Source: Inia geoffrensis (Eukaryota; Chordata; Mammalia; Artiodactyla; Iniidae). From it: DNA of 64,000 nt. Under the pieces are notes generated by a model, which saw nothing but the letters and a program-made list of their open reading frames with translations, was not told where the DNA came from and ran no database searches. Made by a program: the position numbers and the translations under genes. Of the stretch, positions 49,558 to 62,772 are shown piece by piece. Each line of letters opens with the position of its first letter. Position 1 is the stretch's first letter. The stretch is from assembly GCA_036417435.1 (NCBI GenBank), contig CM070899.1:104348368-104412367 (forward strand). The letters run 5' to 3'.

Positions 49558-52500
49558 CTCATACAGACGCAACACTGTATATGAACTAGGCTGAAAGAAA
49601 AAAGGACTGTTAAATGACAAGGCAAGTAAGGGGTTAAGACATGCCCACTTTCTTACCTCAGGCCTCTTTGTCGTCGGCGGGTGTCAGACCCCTGGAGCCT
49701 CAGCAGGCCTGTGTCCCGCGGCTGGAGGATGCTGCTGCTCTTCTCCCCTGCGTGGTACCACAATCTCCTGATCCAACATGGCCCTCCTACAGGTAAGCAT
49801 AGCCTGGTGTACCCAAATGACTGTGGAACAGCTGAGAGGGAAGGGTTGTGAAGAAACCGCATCTCCACAGCTCCTGCTAGGCAAGTGCCCACCTCCACCC
49901 CACGTCATTAGAGTCGCCCCACCTGCGAACCACGGCACCCTCCGAGTAGCCCACTGGCAAGGTCTGCGACATGCCTGGGGTGGGGCAGTGCAGGTGAAGG
50001 GGCAGGAGGTGAGCCTACAAAAGCCCAGGGATGTGTGTTTAGCTGCGTTCGACTCCCCATTTCCAATACAACGCCGGGAACCCCGCTAAGGCTTTGGTTC
50101 CCCACGTTACCAGAGACGACACGGAGTAGTGCTGCCGCCTTTTGGCACACTGCCGTAACAACCTTACCAACTGTGCTGAACGGCACCTATCATTCACAAG
50201 CCTTAAGGCCTACGGCTTTGCAGACACAACCCTGCCCTCAAGAAATATCCTGCGCTGGGTAATCTGAAACGAATTCAAATCACGCCCGACTCTCAGGCGG
50301 GAACCTTTCAAGAAGTCAGTGGTACTCACCGGCGTTTTAGAAAACAGCACATTCAACCCAAAAGATGCTCAGGATCTGTCATGATTCGAGAGTGGAAAGA
50401 AAGCTAGACGAGGTGTTCCCTGGCTGCAGTCCTCTCAAACCCTAAAAGAGTAAGATCTCAACAGGACATGCCAGAAAGAGAAGCCAGGTATTGCTGTTGG
50501 TCGGATTGTAAATTGCTAACAGCCTGTAATGAGGATCACTAGGCATATTCCTTACCAAACTAAACACTGGATGTACCACCAGATTCGGCAACCCCGCTAC
50601 AGGTCGTGTAACCAGAGACTGGCATCATTGGAAGGAAGCACTTGCAGCCCAGCTGTCCTTGTGTTACCCATGACCACAGCCAAGACATACAAACGAACGA
50701 AATGGGGAGCGAGGGGTGAATCGAGAAAGATGTTCTGCTACCTACACACCCTCGACTACCACTCAGCCACAGGGCAAAATGAACCCATAGTCTTTGCAGC
50801 AGCCTGGGTGGAGCAGTAGATGATCTCACTAATTCTGGTCAATTAGAGGCAGCAAGACACATATCTCCGCATATCACACTTATGTGTGCCGTCTAAATAC
50901 GGATACTATGGAAGCTACTACACAAAGGAAACTCAGGCTCACAAAGGGAAGAAAGAAGCCTGGAGTTCCCTGAGGGGGAAATTGGAGACCGGGGAAGGGT
51001 GAAGTAGGAGGTCGGGATTCACAGAAACACGCTTAACGTATCGAAAAGTGCTCATCAAGGGCGACCCACGCGCAAGCACGGGGAACGCTACAAAACATTC
51101 CTCAATAAACGAAGAGTGCAAAGAATCCGAAACCCTACGGGTACAGCTACGTGTATAATGGCATCGGGTGGCTGTACAACTCAAACAGACACAACACTGT
51201 ATATGAACTAGGCTCAAACGGAAAAGGGCTGTTCAATGACAAGGCAAGTGAGGGCTTAAGAAATGCCTACTCTGTTACCTCAGGCCTCTGTGATGTCGTT
51301 ACCACGGTAACGGCCCCTGGAGCCTCGGCAGGCCTGGGTCCCACGGCCGGAGCCGGCTGCTGCTGAGGCAGCAAGGGAGGAGGACGTGCCACCTGACCAG
51401 CAGCACCTCGGGCCGCTACTGCCCATTCTCCCCTGCGTGTTACCGCAGTCTCCAGATCCAACGTGGCCCTCGTACAGGTAAGCAAATCCTGGTGTACCCA
51501 AATGAGGGTGGAGCAGCTGAGAGGGAAGAGCGGTGAGGAAACCGGATCTCCACAGCTCCTGCTAGGCAGGTTCCCACCTCCAGCCCCCATCATCAGAGTC
51601 GCCCCACCTGCGAACCACGGCACCCTCCGAATAGCCCACCTGAAAGGCTTCCGATATGCCTGGGGTGGGGCAGTGCAGGTTCAGGGGCAGGAGGTGAGCA
51701 TACACAAGCCCAGGATTGTGTGTTTAGCCGCGTTCGACTCCCCATTTCCAATCCGACACCTGGATCCCCGCTAAGGCTTTCTTTCCCCAAGTTACCAGAG
51801 ACGACACGAAGTAGTGCTGCCTCCTTGTGGCACACTGCCGTAACAACATTACCAACTGTGCTGAAAGGCAACTATCATTCACAAGGACTAAGGCCTGCGG
51901 CTTTGCAGACACAACCCTGCCCTCAAGAAATATCCTGGGCTGGGTAATCTGAAATGAATTCAAATCAGGCCCGACTCTCAGGCGGAAAGCTTTCAAGACC
52001 TCAGTGGTACTCACCTGCGTTTTAGAAAACTGCACATTCAAATGAAAAGATGCTCAGGATCTGTCATGATTAGAGAGTGAAAAGAAAGCTAGACGAGGAG
52101 TTCCCTGTCTGCGGTCCTCTCAAATCCTAAAATTTTAAGTGCTCAAGAGGGCATGCCAAAAGGAGAAGCCAGCTATTGCTCTTGGTGCGATTGTAAATTG
52201 GTAACAGCCGCTATGAGGATCAGTAGGCACATTCCTGACCAAACTGAACGCTGGAGGTACCACGAGATTCGGCAACCCCGCTGCAGGTCGTAGAACCAGT
52301 GACTAGCATCATTGGAAGGAAGCAGTTGCACCCCAGCATTCCATGTGGTACCGTTGACCCCAAGGAAGACATACAAACGAACCAACTGTCGAGCGAGTGG
52401 CGAAGGGAGAAAGATGTGCTGCTACCTACACACCCTCGACTAACACTCAGCCACAGAACAAAATGAACTCATACTATTTGCAGCAGCATGGGTGGAGCAC

Positions 52501-52861
52501 TAGATGATCTCACTAATTCTGGTCAATTAGAGGCAGCAAGACACATTTGCCCCGATACCACTTATGTGTGCAGTCTCAATAGGGATACAAAGGAAGCTAG
52601 TAAAGAAAGGAAACACAGGTTCACAAAGGGAAGAAAGAAGCGAGGGGTTCCCACAGGGGCAAATTGGAGACCGGGGAAGGGGGAATTAGGAGATTGGGAT
52701 TAACAGTAACACACTTAACGTATCCAAAAGTGCTCATCAAGGGCAACACACCCAAAAGCACAGGGAATGCTACAACACATTCCTCGATAAACTAACAGGG
52801 CAAAGAATCCGAAACCCTACAGGTACAGCTACGTTTATACTTGCATCAAGTGGCTGTAGAA
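49558..52861 (+). repeat. Dimer unit 16 (A 49558-51179, B 51180-52861)
   Basis: Second copy of dimer 8. Changes include 50181, 51414 and 52360. At 51414 and 52360 it agrees with dimers 11 and 19, so dimer 8 carries the newer base there. X-box-like element at 51298-51311, CTCF-like site at 51815-51833. Confidence 0.95.
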
Positions 52862-55800
52862 CTCAAACAGACGCAACACTGTATATGAACTAGGCTGAAA
52901 GAAAAAAGGACTGTTCAATGATAAGGCAAGTAAGGGGTTAAGAAATGCCCACTTTCTTACCTCAGGCCTCTTTGTCGTCGGCGGGTGTCAGACCCCTGGA
53001 GCCTCAGCAGGCCTGTGTCCCGCGGCTGGAGGATGCTGCTGCTCTTCTCCCCTGCGTGGTACCACAATCTCCCGATCCAACATGGCCCGCCTACAGGTAA
53101 GCATAGCCTGGTGTACCCAAAAGATGGTGGAACAGCTGAGAGGGAAGGGCTGTTAAGAAACCGGATCTCCACAGCTCCTGCTAGGCAAGTTCCCACCTCC
53201 AGCCCACTTCATTAGAGTCGCCCCACCTGCGAACCACGGCACCCTCCGAGTAGCCCACTGGCAAGGCCTGCGACATGCCTGGGGTGGGGCAGTGCAGGTG
53301 AAGGGGCAGGAGGTGAGCCTACAAAAGCCCAGGGATGTGTGTTTAGCTGCGTTCGACTCCCCATTTCCAATACAACGCCGGGAACCCCGCTAAGGCTTTG
53401 CTTCCCCACGTTACCAGAGACGACACGGAGTAGTGCTGCCGCCTTTTGGCACACTGCCGTAACAACCTTACCAAGTGTGCTGAAGGGCACCTATCATTCA
53501 CAAGGCTTAAGGCCTACGGCTTTGCAGACACAACCCTGCCCTCAAGAAATATCCTGCGCTGGGAAATCTGAAACGAATTCAAATCACGCCCGACTCTCAG
53601 GCGGGAACCTTTCAAGAAGTCAGTGGTACTCACCGGCGTTTTAGAAAACAGCACATTCAAAACAAAATATGCTCAGGATCTGTCATGATTCGAGAGTGGA
53701 AAGAAAGCTAGACGAGGTGTTCCCTGGCTGCAGTCCTCTCAAACCCTAAAAGTGTAAGAGCTCAACAGGGCATGCCAGAAAGAGAAGCCAGGTATTGCTG
53801 TTGGTCGGATTGTAAATTGCTAACAGCCGGTAATGAGGATCACTAGGCATATTCCTTACCAAACTAAACACTGGATGTACCACCAGATTCGGCAACCCCG
53901 CTACAGGTCGTGTAACCAAAGACTGGCATCATTGGAAGGAAGCACTTGCAGCCCAGCTGTCCTTGTGGTACCCATGACCACAGCCAAGACATACAAACGA
54001 ACGAAATGGGGAGCGAGGGGTGAATGGAGAAAGATGTTCTGCTACCTACACACCCTCGACTACCACTCAGCCACAGGGCAAAAGGAACCCATAGTCTTTG
54101 CAGCAGCCTGGGTGGAGCAGTAGATGATCTCACTAATTCTGGTCAATTAGAGGCAGCAAGACACATATCCCCGCATATCACACTTATGTGTGCCGTCTAA
54201 ATACGGATACTATGGAAGCTAGAACACAAAGGAAACTCAGGCTCACAAAGGGAAGAAACAAGCCTGGAGTTCCCTGAGTGGGAAATTGGAGACCGGGGAA
54301 GGGTGAAGTAGTAGGTCGGGATTCACAAAAACACGTTGAACGTATCCAAAAGTGCTCATCAAGGGCGACCCACCCGCAAGCACAAGGAACCCTACAAAAC
54401 ATTCCTCAATAAACGAAGAGTGCAAAGAATCCGAAACCCTACGGGTACAGCTACATGTATAATTGCATTGGGTGGCTGTACAACTCAAACAGACACAATA
54501 TTGTATATGAACTAGGCTCAAACGGAAAAGGGCTGTTCAATGACAAGGCAAGTGAGGGCTTAAGAAATGCCTACTCTGTTACCTCAGGCCTCTGTGATGT
54601 CGTTACCACGGTAACGGCCGCTGGAGCCTCGGCAGGCCTGGGTCCAACGGCCGGAGCCTGCTGCTGCTGAGGCAGCATGGGAGGAGGACGTGCCACCTGA
54701 CCAGCGGCACCTTGGGCCGCTACTGCCCATTCTTCCCTGCGTGGTACCGCAGTCTCCCGATCCAACGTGGCCTTCGTACAGGTAAGCAAATCCTGGTGTA
54801 CCCAAATGAGGGTGGAGGAGCTGAGAGGGAAGAGCAGTGAGGAAACCGGATCTCCACAGCTCCTGCTAGTCAGGTTCCCAGCTCCAGCCCCCATCATCAG
54901 AGTCGCCCCACCTGCGAACCACGGCACCCTCCGAATAGCCCACCTGAAAGGCTTCCGATATGCCTGGGGTGGGGCAGTGCAGGTTTAGGGGCAGGAGGTG
55001 AGCATACACAAGCCCAGGATTGTGTGTTTAGCCACGTTCGACTCCCCATTTCCAATCTGACACCGGGATCCCCGCTAAGGCTTTCTTTCCCCAAGTTACC
55101 AGAGACGACACGGAGTAGTGCTGCCGCCTTGTGGCACACTGCCGTAACAACATTACCAACTGTGCTGAAAGGCAACTATCATTCACAAGGCCTAAGGCCT
55201 GCGGCTTTGCAGACACAACCCTGCCCTCAAGAAATATCCTGGGCTGGGTAATCTGAAATGAATTCAAATCAGGCCCGACTCTCAGGCGGAAAGCTTTCAA
55301 GACCTCAGTGGTACTCACCTGCGTTTTAGAAAACAGCACATTCAAATGAAAAGATGCTCAGGATCTGTCATGATTAGAGAGTGAAAAGAAAGCTAGACGA
55401 GGAGTTCCCTGTCTGTGGTCCTCTCAAATCCTAAAATTTTAAGTGCTCAAGAGGGCATGCCAAAAGGAGAAGCCGGCTATTGCTCTTGGTGCGATTGTAA
55501 ATTGGTAACAGCCGCTATGAGGATCAGTAGGCACATTCCTGACCAAACTGAACGCTGGAGGTACCACGAGATTCGGCAACCCCGCTGCAGGTCGTAGAAC
55601 CAGAGACTAGCATCATTGGAAGGAAGCAGTTGCACCCCAGCATCCCATGTGGTACCCTTGACCCCAACGAAGACATACAAAGGAACCAACTGTCGAGCGA
55701 GTGGCGAAGGGAGAAAGATGTGCTGCTACCTACACACCCTCGACTAGCACTCAGCCACAGAACAAAATGAACTCATACTATTTGCAGCAGCATGGGTGGA

Positions 55801-56165
55801 GCACTAGATGATCTCACTAATTCTGGTCAATTAGAGGCAGCAAGACACATTTGCCCAGATACCACTTATGTGTGCAGTCTCAATAGGGATACAAAGGAAG
55901 CTAGTAAAGAAAGGAAACACAGGTTCACAAAGGGAAGAAAGAAGCGAGGGGTTCCCACAGGGGCAAATTGGAGACCGGGGAAGGGGGAATTAGGAGATTG
56001 GGATTAACAGTAACACACTTAACGTATCCAAAAGTGCTCATCAATGGCAACACACCCAAAAGCACAGGGAATGTTAAAACACATTCCTCGATAAACTAAC
56101 AGGGCAAAGAATCCGAAACCCTACAGGTACAGCTACGTTTATACTTGCATCAAGTGGCTGTAGAA
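52862..56165 (+). repeat. Dimer unit 17 (A 52862-54483, B 54484-56165)
   Basis: Second copy of dimer 9; I saw no difference between them. X-box-like element at 54602-54615, CTCF-like site at 55119-55137. Confidence 0.95.
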
Positions 56166-59100
56166 CTCAAACAGACGCAACACTGTATATGAACTAGGCT
56201 GAAAGAAAAAAGGACTGTTCAATGACAAGGCAAGTAAGGGGTTAAGAAATGCCCACTTTCTTACCTCAGGCCTCTTTGTCGTCGGCGGGTGTCAGACCCC
56301 TGGAGCCTCAGCAGGCCTGTGTCCCCCGGCTGGAGGATGCTGCTGCTCCTCTCCCCTGCGTGGTACCACAATCTCCGGATCCAACATGGCCCTCCTACAG
56401 GTAAGCACAGCCTGGTGTACCCAAATGACTGTGGAACAGCTGAGAGGGAAGGGTTGTGAAGAAACCGCATCTCCACAGCTCCTGCTAGGCAAGTACCCAC
56501 CTCCACCCCACTTCATTAGAGTCGCCCCACCTGCGAACCACGGCACCCTCCGAGTAGCCCACTGGCAAGGCCTGCGACATGCCTGGGGTGGGGCAGTGCA
56601 GGTTCAGGGGCAGGAGGTGAGCATACACAAGCCCAGGATTGTGTGTTTAGCCACGTTCGACTCCCCATTTCCAATCCAACACCGGGGTCCCCGCTAAGGC
56701 TTTCTTTCCCCAAGTTACCAGAGACGACACGGAGTAGTGCTGCCGCCTTTTGGCACACTGCCGTAACAACCTTACCAACTGTGCTGAAGGGCACCTATCA
56801 TTCACAAGGCATAAGGCCTACGGCTTTGCAGACACAACCCTGCCCTCAAGAAATATCCTGCGCTGGGTAATCTGAATGGAATTCAAATCAGGCCCGACTC
56901 TCAGGCGGGAACCTCTCAAGAACTCAGTGGTACTCACCGGCGTTTTAGAAAACAGCACATTCAAACCAAAGATGCTCAGGATCGGTCATGATTCGAGAGT
57001 GTAAAGAAAGCTAGACGAGGTGTTCCCTGGCTGCAGTCCTCTCAAACCCTAAAAGAGTAAGAGCTCAACAGGGCATGCCAGAAAGAGAAGCCAGGTATTG
57101 CTGTTGGTCGGATTGTAAATTGCTAACATCCGGTAATGAGGATCACTAGGCATATTCCTTACCAAACTAAACACTGGATGTACCACCAGATTCGGCAACC
57201 CTGCTACAGGTCGTGTAACCAGAGACTAGCATCATTGGAAGGAAGCACTTGCAGCCCAGCTGTCCTTGTGGTACCCATGACCACAGCCAAGACATACAAA
57301 CGAAAGAAATGGGGAGCGGGGGGTGAATGGAGAAAGATGTTCTGCTACCTACACACCCTCGACTACCACTCAGCCACAGGGCAAAATGAACCCATAGTCT
57401 TTGCAGCAGCCTGGGTGGAGCAGTACATGATCTCACTAATTCTGGTCAATTAGAGGCAGCAAGACACATATCCCCGCATATCACACTTATGTGTGCCTTC
57501 TAAATACGGATACTATGGAAGCTAGTACACAATGGAAACTCAGGCTCACAAAGGGAAGAAAGAAGCCTGGAGTTCCCTGAGGGGGAAATTCGAGACCGGG
57601 GAGGGGTGAAGTAGTAGGTCGGGATTCACAGAAACACGTTTAACGTATCCAAAAGTGCTCATCAAGGGCGACCCACCCGCAAGCACAAGGAACGCTACAA
57701 AACATTCCTCAATTAACGAAGAGTGCAAAGAATCCGAAACCCTACGGGTACAGCTACGTGTATAATTGCATCGGGTGGCTGTACAACTCAAACAGACACA
57801 ACATTGTATATGAACTAGGCTGAAACGGAAAAGGACTGTTCAATGACAAGGCAAGTGAGGGCTTAAGAAATGCCTACTCTGTTACCTCGGGCCTCTGTGA
57901 TGTCGTTACCACGCTAACGGCCCCTGGAGACTCGGAAGGCCTGGGTCCCACGGCCGGAGCCTGCTGCTGCTGAGGCAGCAAGGCAGGAGGACGTGCCACC
58001 TGACCAGCGGCACCACGGGCCGCTACTGCCCATTCTCCCCTGCGTGTTACCGCAGTCTCCCGATCCAACGTGGCCCTCGTACAGGTAAGCAAAGCCTGGT
58101 GTACCCAAATGAGGGTGGAACAGCTGAGAGGGAAGAGCCGTGAAGAAACCGGATCTCCACAGCTCCTGCTAGGCAGGTTCCCACCTCCAGCCCTCTCCAT
58201 GAGAGTCGCGCCACCTGCGAACCACGTCACCCTCCGAGTAGCCCACCTGAAAGGCTTCCGATATGCCTGGGGTGGGGCAGTGCAGGTTCAAGGGCAGGAG
58301 GTGAGCATACACAAGCCCAGGTTTGTGTGTTTAGCCACGTTCGACTCCCCATTTCCAATCCGACACCGGGGTCCCCGCTAAGGCTTTCTTTCCCCAAGTT
58401 ACCAGAGACGACATGGAGTAGTGCTGCCGCCTTGTGGCACACTGCCGTAACAACATTACCAACTGTGCTGAAAGGCAACTATCATTCACAAGGACTAAGG
58501 CCTGCGGCTTTGCAGACACAACCCTGCCCTCAAGAAATATCCTGGGCTGGGTAATCTGAAATGAATTCAAATCAGGCCCGACTCTCAGGCGGAAAGCTTT
58601 CAAGACCTCAGTGGTACTCACCTGCGTTTTAGAAAACAGCACATTCAAATGAAAAGATGCTCAGGATCTGTCATGATTAGAGAGTGAAAAGAAAGCTAGA
58701 CGAGGAGTTCCCTGTCTGCGGTCCTCTCAAATCCTAAAATTTTAAGTGCTCAAGAGGGCATGCCAAAAGGAGAAGCCAGCTATTGCTCTTGGTGCGATTG
58801 TAAATTGGTGACAGCCGCTATGAGGATCAGTAGGCACATTCCTGACCAAACTGAACGCTGGAGGTACCACGAGATTCGGCAACCCCGCTGCAGGTCGTAG
58901 AACCAGTGACTAGCATCATTGGAAGGAAGCAGTTGCACCCCAGCATTCCATGTGGTACCGTTGACCCCAACGAAGACATACAAACGAACCAACTGTCGAG
59001 CGAGTGGCGAAGGGAGAAAGATGTGCTGCTACCTACACACCCTCGACTAGCACTCAGCCACAGAACAAAATGAACTCATACTATTTGCAGCAGCATGGGT

Positions 59101-59468
59101 GGAGCACTAGATGATCTCACTAATTCTGGTCAATTAGAGGCAGCAAGACACATTTGCCCCGATACCACTTATGTGTGCAGTCTCAATAGGGATACAAAGG
59201 AAGCTAGTAAAGAAAGGAAACACAGGTTCACAAAGGGAAGAAAGAAGCGAGGGGTTCCCACAGGGGCAAATTGGAGACCGGGGAAGGGGGAATTAGGAGA
59301 TTGGGATTAACAGTAACACACTTAACGTATCCAAAAGTGCTCATCAAGGGCAACACACCCAAAAGCACAGGGAATGCTACAACACATTCCTCGATTAACT
59401 AACAGGGCAAAGAATCTGAAACCCTACAGGTACAGCTACGTTTATACTTGCATCAAGTGGCTGTAGAA
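56166..59468 (+). repeat. Dimer unit 18, 3,303 bp (A 56166-57786, B 57787-59468)
   Basis: Second copy of dimer 10, with the same one-base deletion, the same B-type patch in A (56604-56713), the same damaged X-box-like element (57905-57918) and the same AATTAA. A private change is at 59396. Confidence 0.95.
56604..56713 (+). repeat. B-type patch inside A monomer of dimer 18
   Basis: Copy of the dimer 10 patch made by the 26.43-kb duplication. Confidence 0.75.
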
Positions 59469-62400
59469 CTCAAACAGACGCAACACTGTATATGAACTAG
59501 GCTGAAAGAAAAAAGGACTGTTCAATGACAAGGCAAGTAAGGGGTTAAGAAATGCCCACTTTCTTACCTCAGGCCTCTTTGTCGTCGGCGGGTGTCAGAC
59601 CCCTGGAGCCTCAGCAGGCCTGTGTCCCGCGGCTGGAGGATGCTGCTGCTCTTCTCCCCTGCGTGGTACCACAATCTCCCGATCCAACATGGCCCTCCTA
59701 CAGGTAAGCATAGCCTGGTGTACCCAAATGATGGTGGAACAGCTGAGAGGGAAGGGCTGTGAAGAAACCGGATCTCCACAGCTCCTGCTAGGCAAGTTCC
59801 CACCTCCAGCCCACTTCATTAGAGTCGCCCCACCTGCGAACCACGGCACCCTCCGAGTAGCCCACTGGCAAGGTCTGCGACATGCCTGGGGTGGGGCAGT
59901 GCAGGTGAAGGGGCAGGAGGTGAGCCTACAAAAGCCCAGGGATGTGTGTTTAGCTGCGTTCGACTCCCCATTTCCAATACAACGCCGGGAACCCCGCTAA
60001 GGCTTTGGTTCCCCACGTTACCAGAGACGACACGGAGTAGTGCTGCCGCCTTTTGGCACACTGCCGTAACAACCTTACCAACTGTGCTGAAGGGCACCTA
60101 TCATTCACAAGCCTTAAGGCCTACGGCTTTGCAGACACAACCCTGCCCTCAAGAAATATCCTGCGCTGGGTAATCTGAAACGAATTCAAATCACGCCCGA
60201 CTCTCAGGCGGGAACCTTTCAAGAAGTCAGTGGTACTCACCGGCGTTTTAGAAAACAGCACATTCAACCCAAAAGATGCTCAGGATCTGTCATGATTCGA
60301 GAGTGGAAAGAAAGCTAGACGAGGTGTTCCCTGGCTGCAGTCCTCTCAAACCCTAAAAGAGTAAGATCTCAACAGGACATGCCAGAAAGAGAAGCCAGGT
60401 ATTGCTGTTGGTCGGATTGTAAATTGCTAACAGCCTGTAATGAGGATCACTAGGCATATTCCTTACCAAACTAAACACTGGATGTACCACCAGATTCGGC
60501 AACCCCGCTACAGGTCGTGTAACCAGAGACTGGCATCATTGGAAGGAAGCACTTGCAGCCCAGCTGTCCTTGTGTTACCCATGACCACAGCCAAGACATA
60601 CAAACGAACGAAATGGGGAGCGAGGGGTGAATCGAGAAAGATGTTCTGCTACCTACACACCCTCGACTACCACTCAGCCACAGGGCAAAATGAACCCATA
60701 GTCTTTGCAGCAGCCTGGGTGGAGCAGTAGATGATCTCACTAATTCTGGTCAATTAGAGGCAGCAAGACACATATCTCCGCATATCACACTTATGTGTGC
60801 CGTCTAAATACGGATACTATGGAAGCTACTACACAAAGGAAACTCAGGCTCACAAAGGGAAGAAAGAAGCCTGGAGTTCCCTGAGGGGGAAATTGGAGAC
60901 CGGGGAAGGGTGAAGTAGGAGGTCGGGATTCACAGAAACACGCTTAACGTATCGAAAAGTGCTCATCAAGGGCGACCCACGCGCAAGCACGGGGAACGCT
61001 ACAAAACATTCCTCAATAAACGAAGAGTGCAAAGAATCCGAAACCCTACGGGTACAGCTACGTGTATAATGGCATCGGGTGGCTGTACAACTCAAACAGA
61101 CACAACACTGTATATGAACTAGGCTCAAACGGAAAAGGGCTGTTCAATGACAAGGCAAGTGAGGGCTTAAGAAATGCCTACTCTGTTACCTCAGGCCTCT
61201 GTGATGTCGTTACCACGGTAACGGCCCCTGGAGCCTCGGCAGGCCTGGGTCCCACGGCCGGAGCCGGCTGCTGCTGAGGCAGCAAGGGAGGAGGACGTGC
61301 CACCTGACCAGCAGCACCTCGGGCCGCTACTGCCCATTCTCCCCTGCGTGTTACCGCAGTCTCCAGATCCAACGTGGCCCTCGTACAGGTAAGCAAAGCC
61401 TGGTGTACCCAAATGAGGGTGGAGCAGCTGAGAGGGAAGAGCGGTGAGGAAACCGGATCTCCACAGCTCCTGCTAGGCAGGTTCCCACCTCCAGCCCCCA
61501 TCATCAGAGTCGCCCCACCTGCGAACCACGGCACCCTCCGAATAGCCCACCTGAAAGGCTTCCGATATGCCTGGGGTGGGGCAGTGCAGGTTCAGGGGCA
61601 GGAGGTGAGCATACACAAGCCCAGGATTGTGTGTTTAGCCGCGTTCGACTCCCCATTTCCAATCCGACACCTGGATCCCCGCTAAGGCTTTCTTTCCCCA
61701 AGTTACCAGAGACGACACGAAGTAGTGCTGCCTCCTTGTGGCACACTGCCGTAACAACATTACCAACTGTGCTGAAAGGCAACTATCATTCACAAGGACT
61801 AAGGCCTGCGGCTTTGCAGACACAACCCTGCCCTCAAGAAATATCCTGGGCTGGGTAATCTGAAATGAATTCAAATCAGGCCCGACTCTCAGGCGGAAAG
61901 CTTTCAAGACCTCAGTGGTACTCACCTGCGTTTTAGAAAACTGCACATTCAAATGAAAAGATGCTCAGGATCTGTCATGATTAGAGAGTGAAAAGAAAGC
62001 TAGACGAGGAGTTCCCTGTCTGCGGTCCTCTCAAATCCTAAAATTTTAAGTGCTCAAGAGGGCATGCCAAAAGGAGAAGCCAGCTATTGCTCTTGGTGCG
62101 ATTGTAAATTGGTAACAGCCGCTATGAGGATCAGTAGGCACATTCCTGACCAAACTGAACGCTGGAGGTACCACGAGATTCGGCAACCCCGCTGCAGGTC
62201 GTAGAACCAGTGACTAGCATCATTGGAAGGAAGCAGTTGCACCCCAGCATTCCATGTGGTACCGTTGACCCCAAGGAAGACATACAAACGAACCAACTGT
62301 CGAGCGAGTGGCGAAGGGAGAAAGATGTGCTGCTACCTACACACCCTCGACTAACACTCAGCCACAGAACAAAATGAACTCATACTATTTGCAGCAGCAT

Positions 62401-62772
62401 GGGTGGAGCACTAGATGATCTCACTAATTCTGGTCAATTAGAGGCAGCAAGACACATTTGCCCCGATACCACTTATGTGTGCAGTCTCAATAGGGATACA
62501 AAGGAAGCTAGTAAAGAAAGGAAACACAGGTTCACAAAGGGAAGAAAGAAGCGAGGGGTTCCCACAGGGGCAAATTGGAGACCGGGGAAGGGGGAATTAG
62601 GAGATTGGGATTAACAGTAACACACTTAACGTATCCAAAAGTGCTCATCAAGGGCAACACACCCAAAAGCACAGGGAATGCTACAACACATTCCTCGATA
62701 AACTAACAGGGCAAAGAATCCGAAACCCTACAGGTACAGCTACGTTTATACTTGCATCAAGTGGCTGTAGAA
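59469..62772 (+). repeat. Dimer unit 19 (A 59469-61090, B 61091-62772)
   Basis: Second copy of dimer 11, and near-identical to dimers 8 and 16 beyond its first 350 bp. X-box-like element at 61209-61222, CTCF-like site at 61726-61744. Confidence 0.95.
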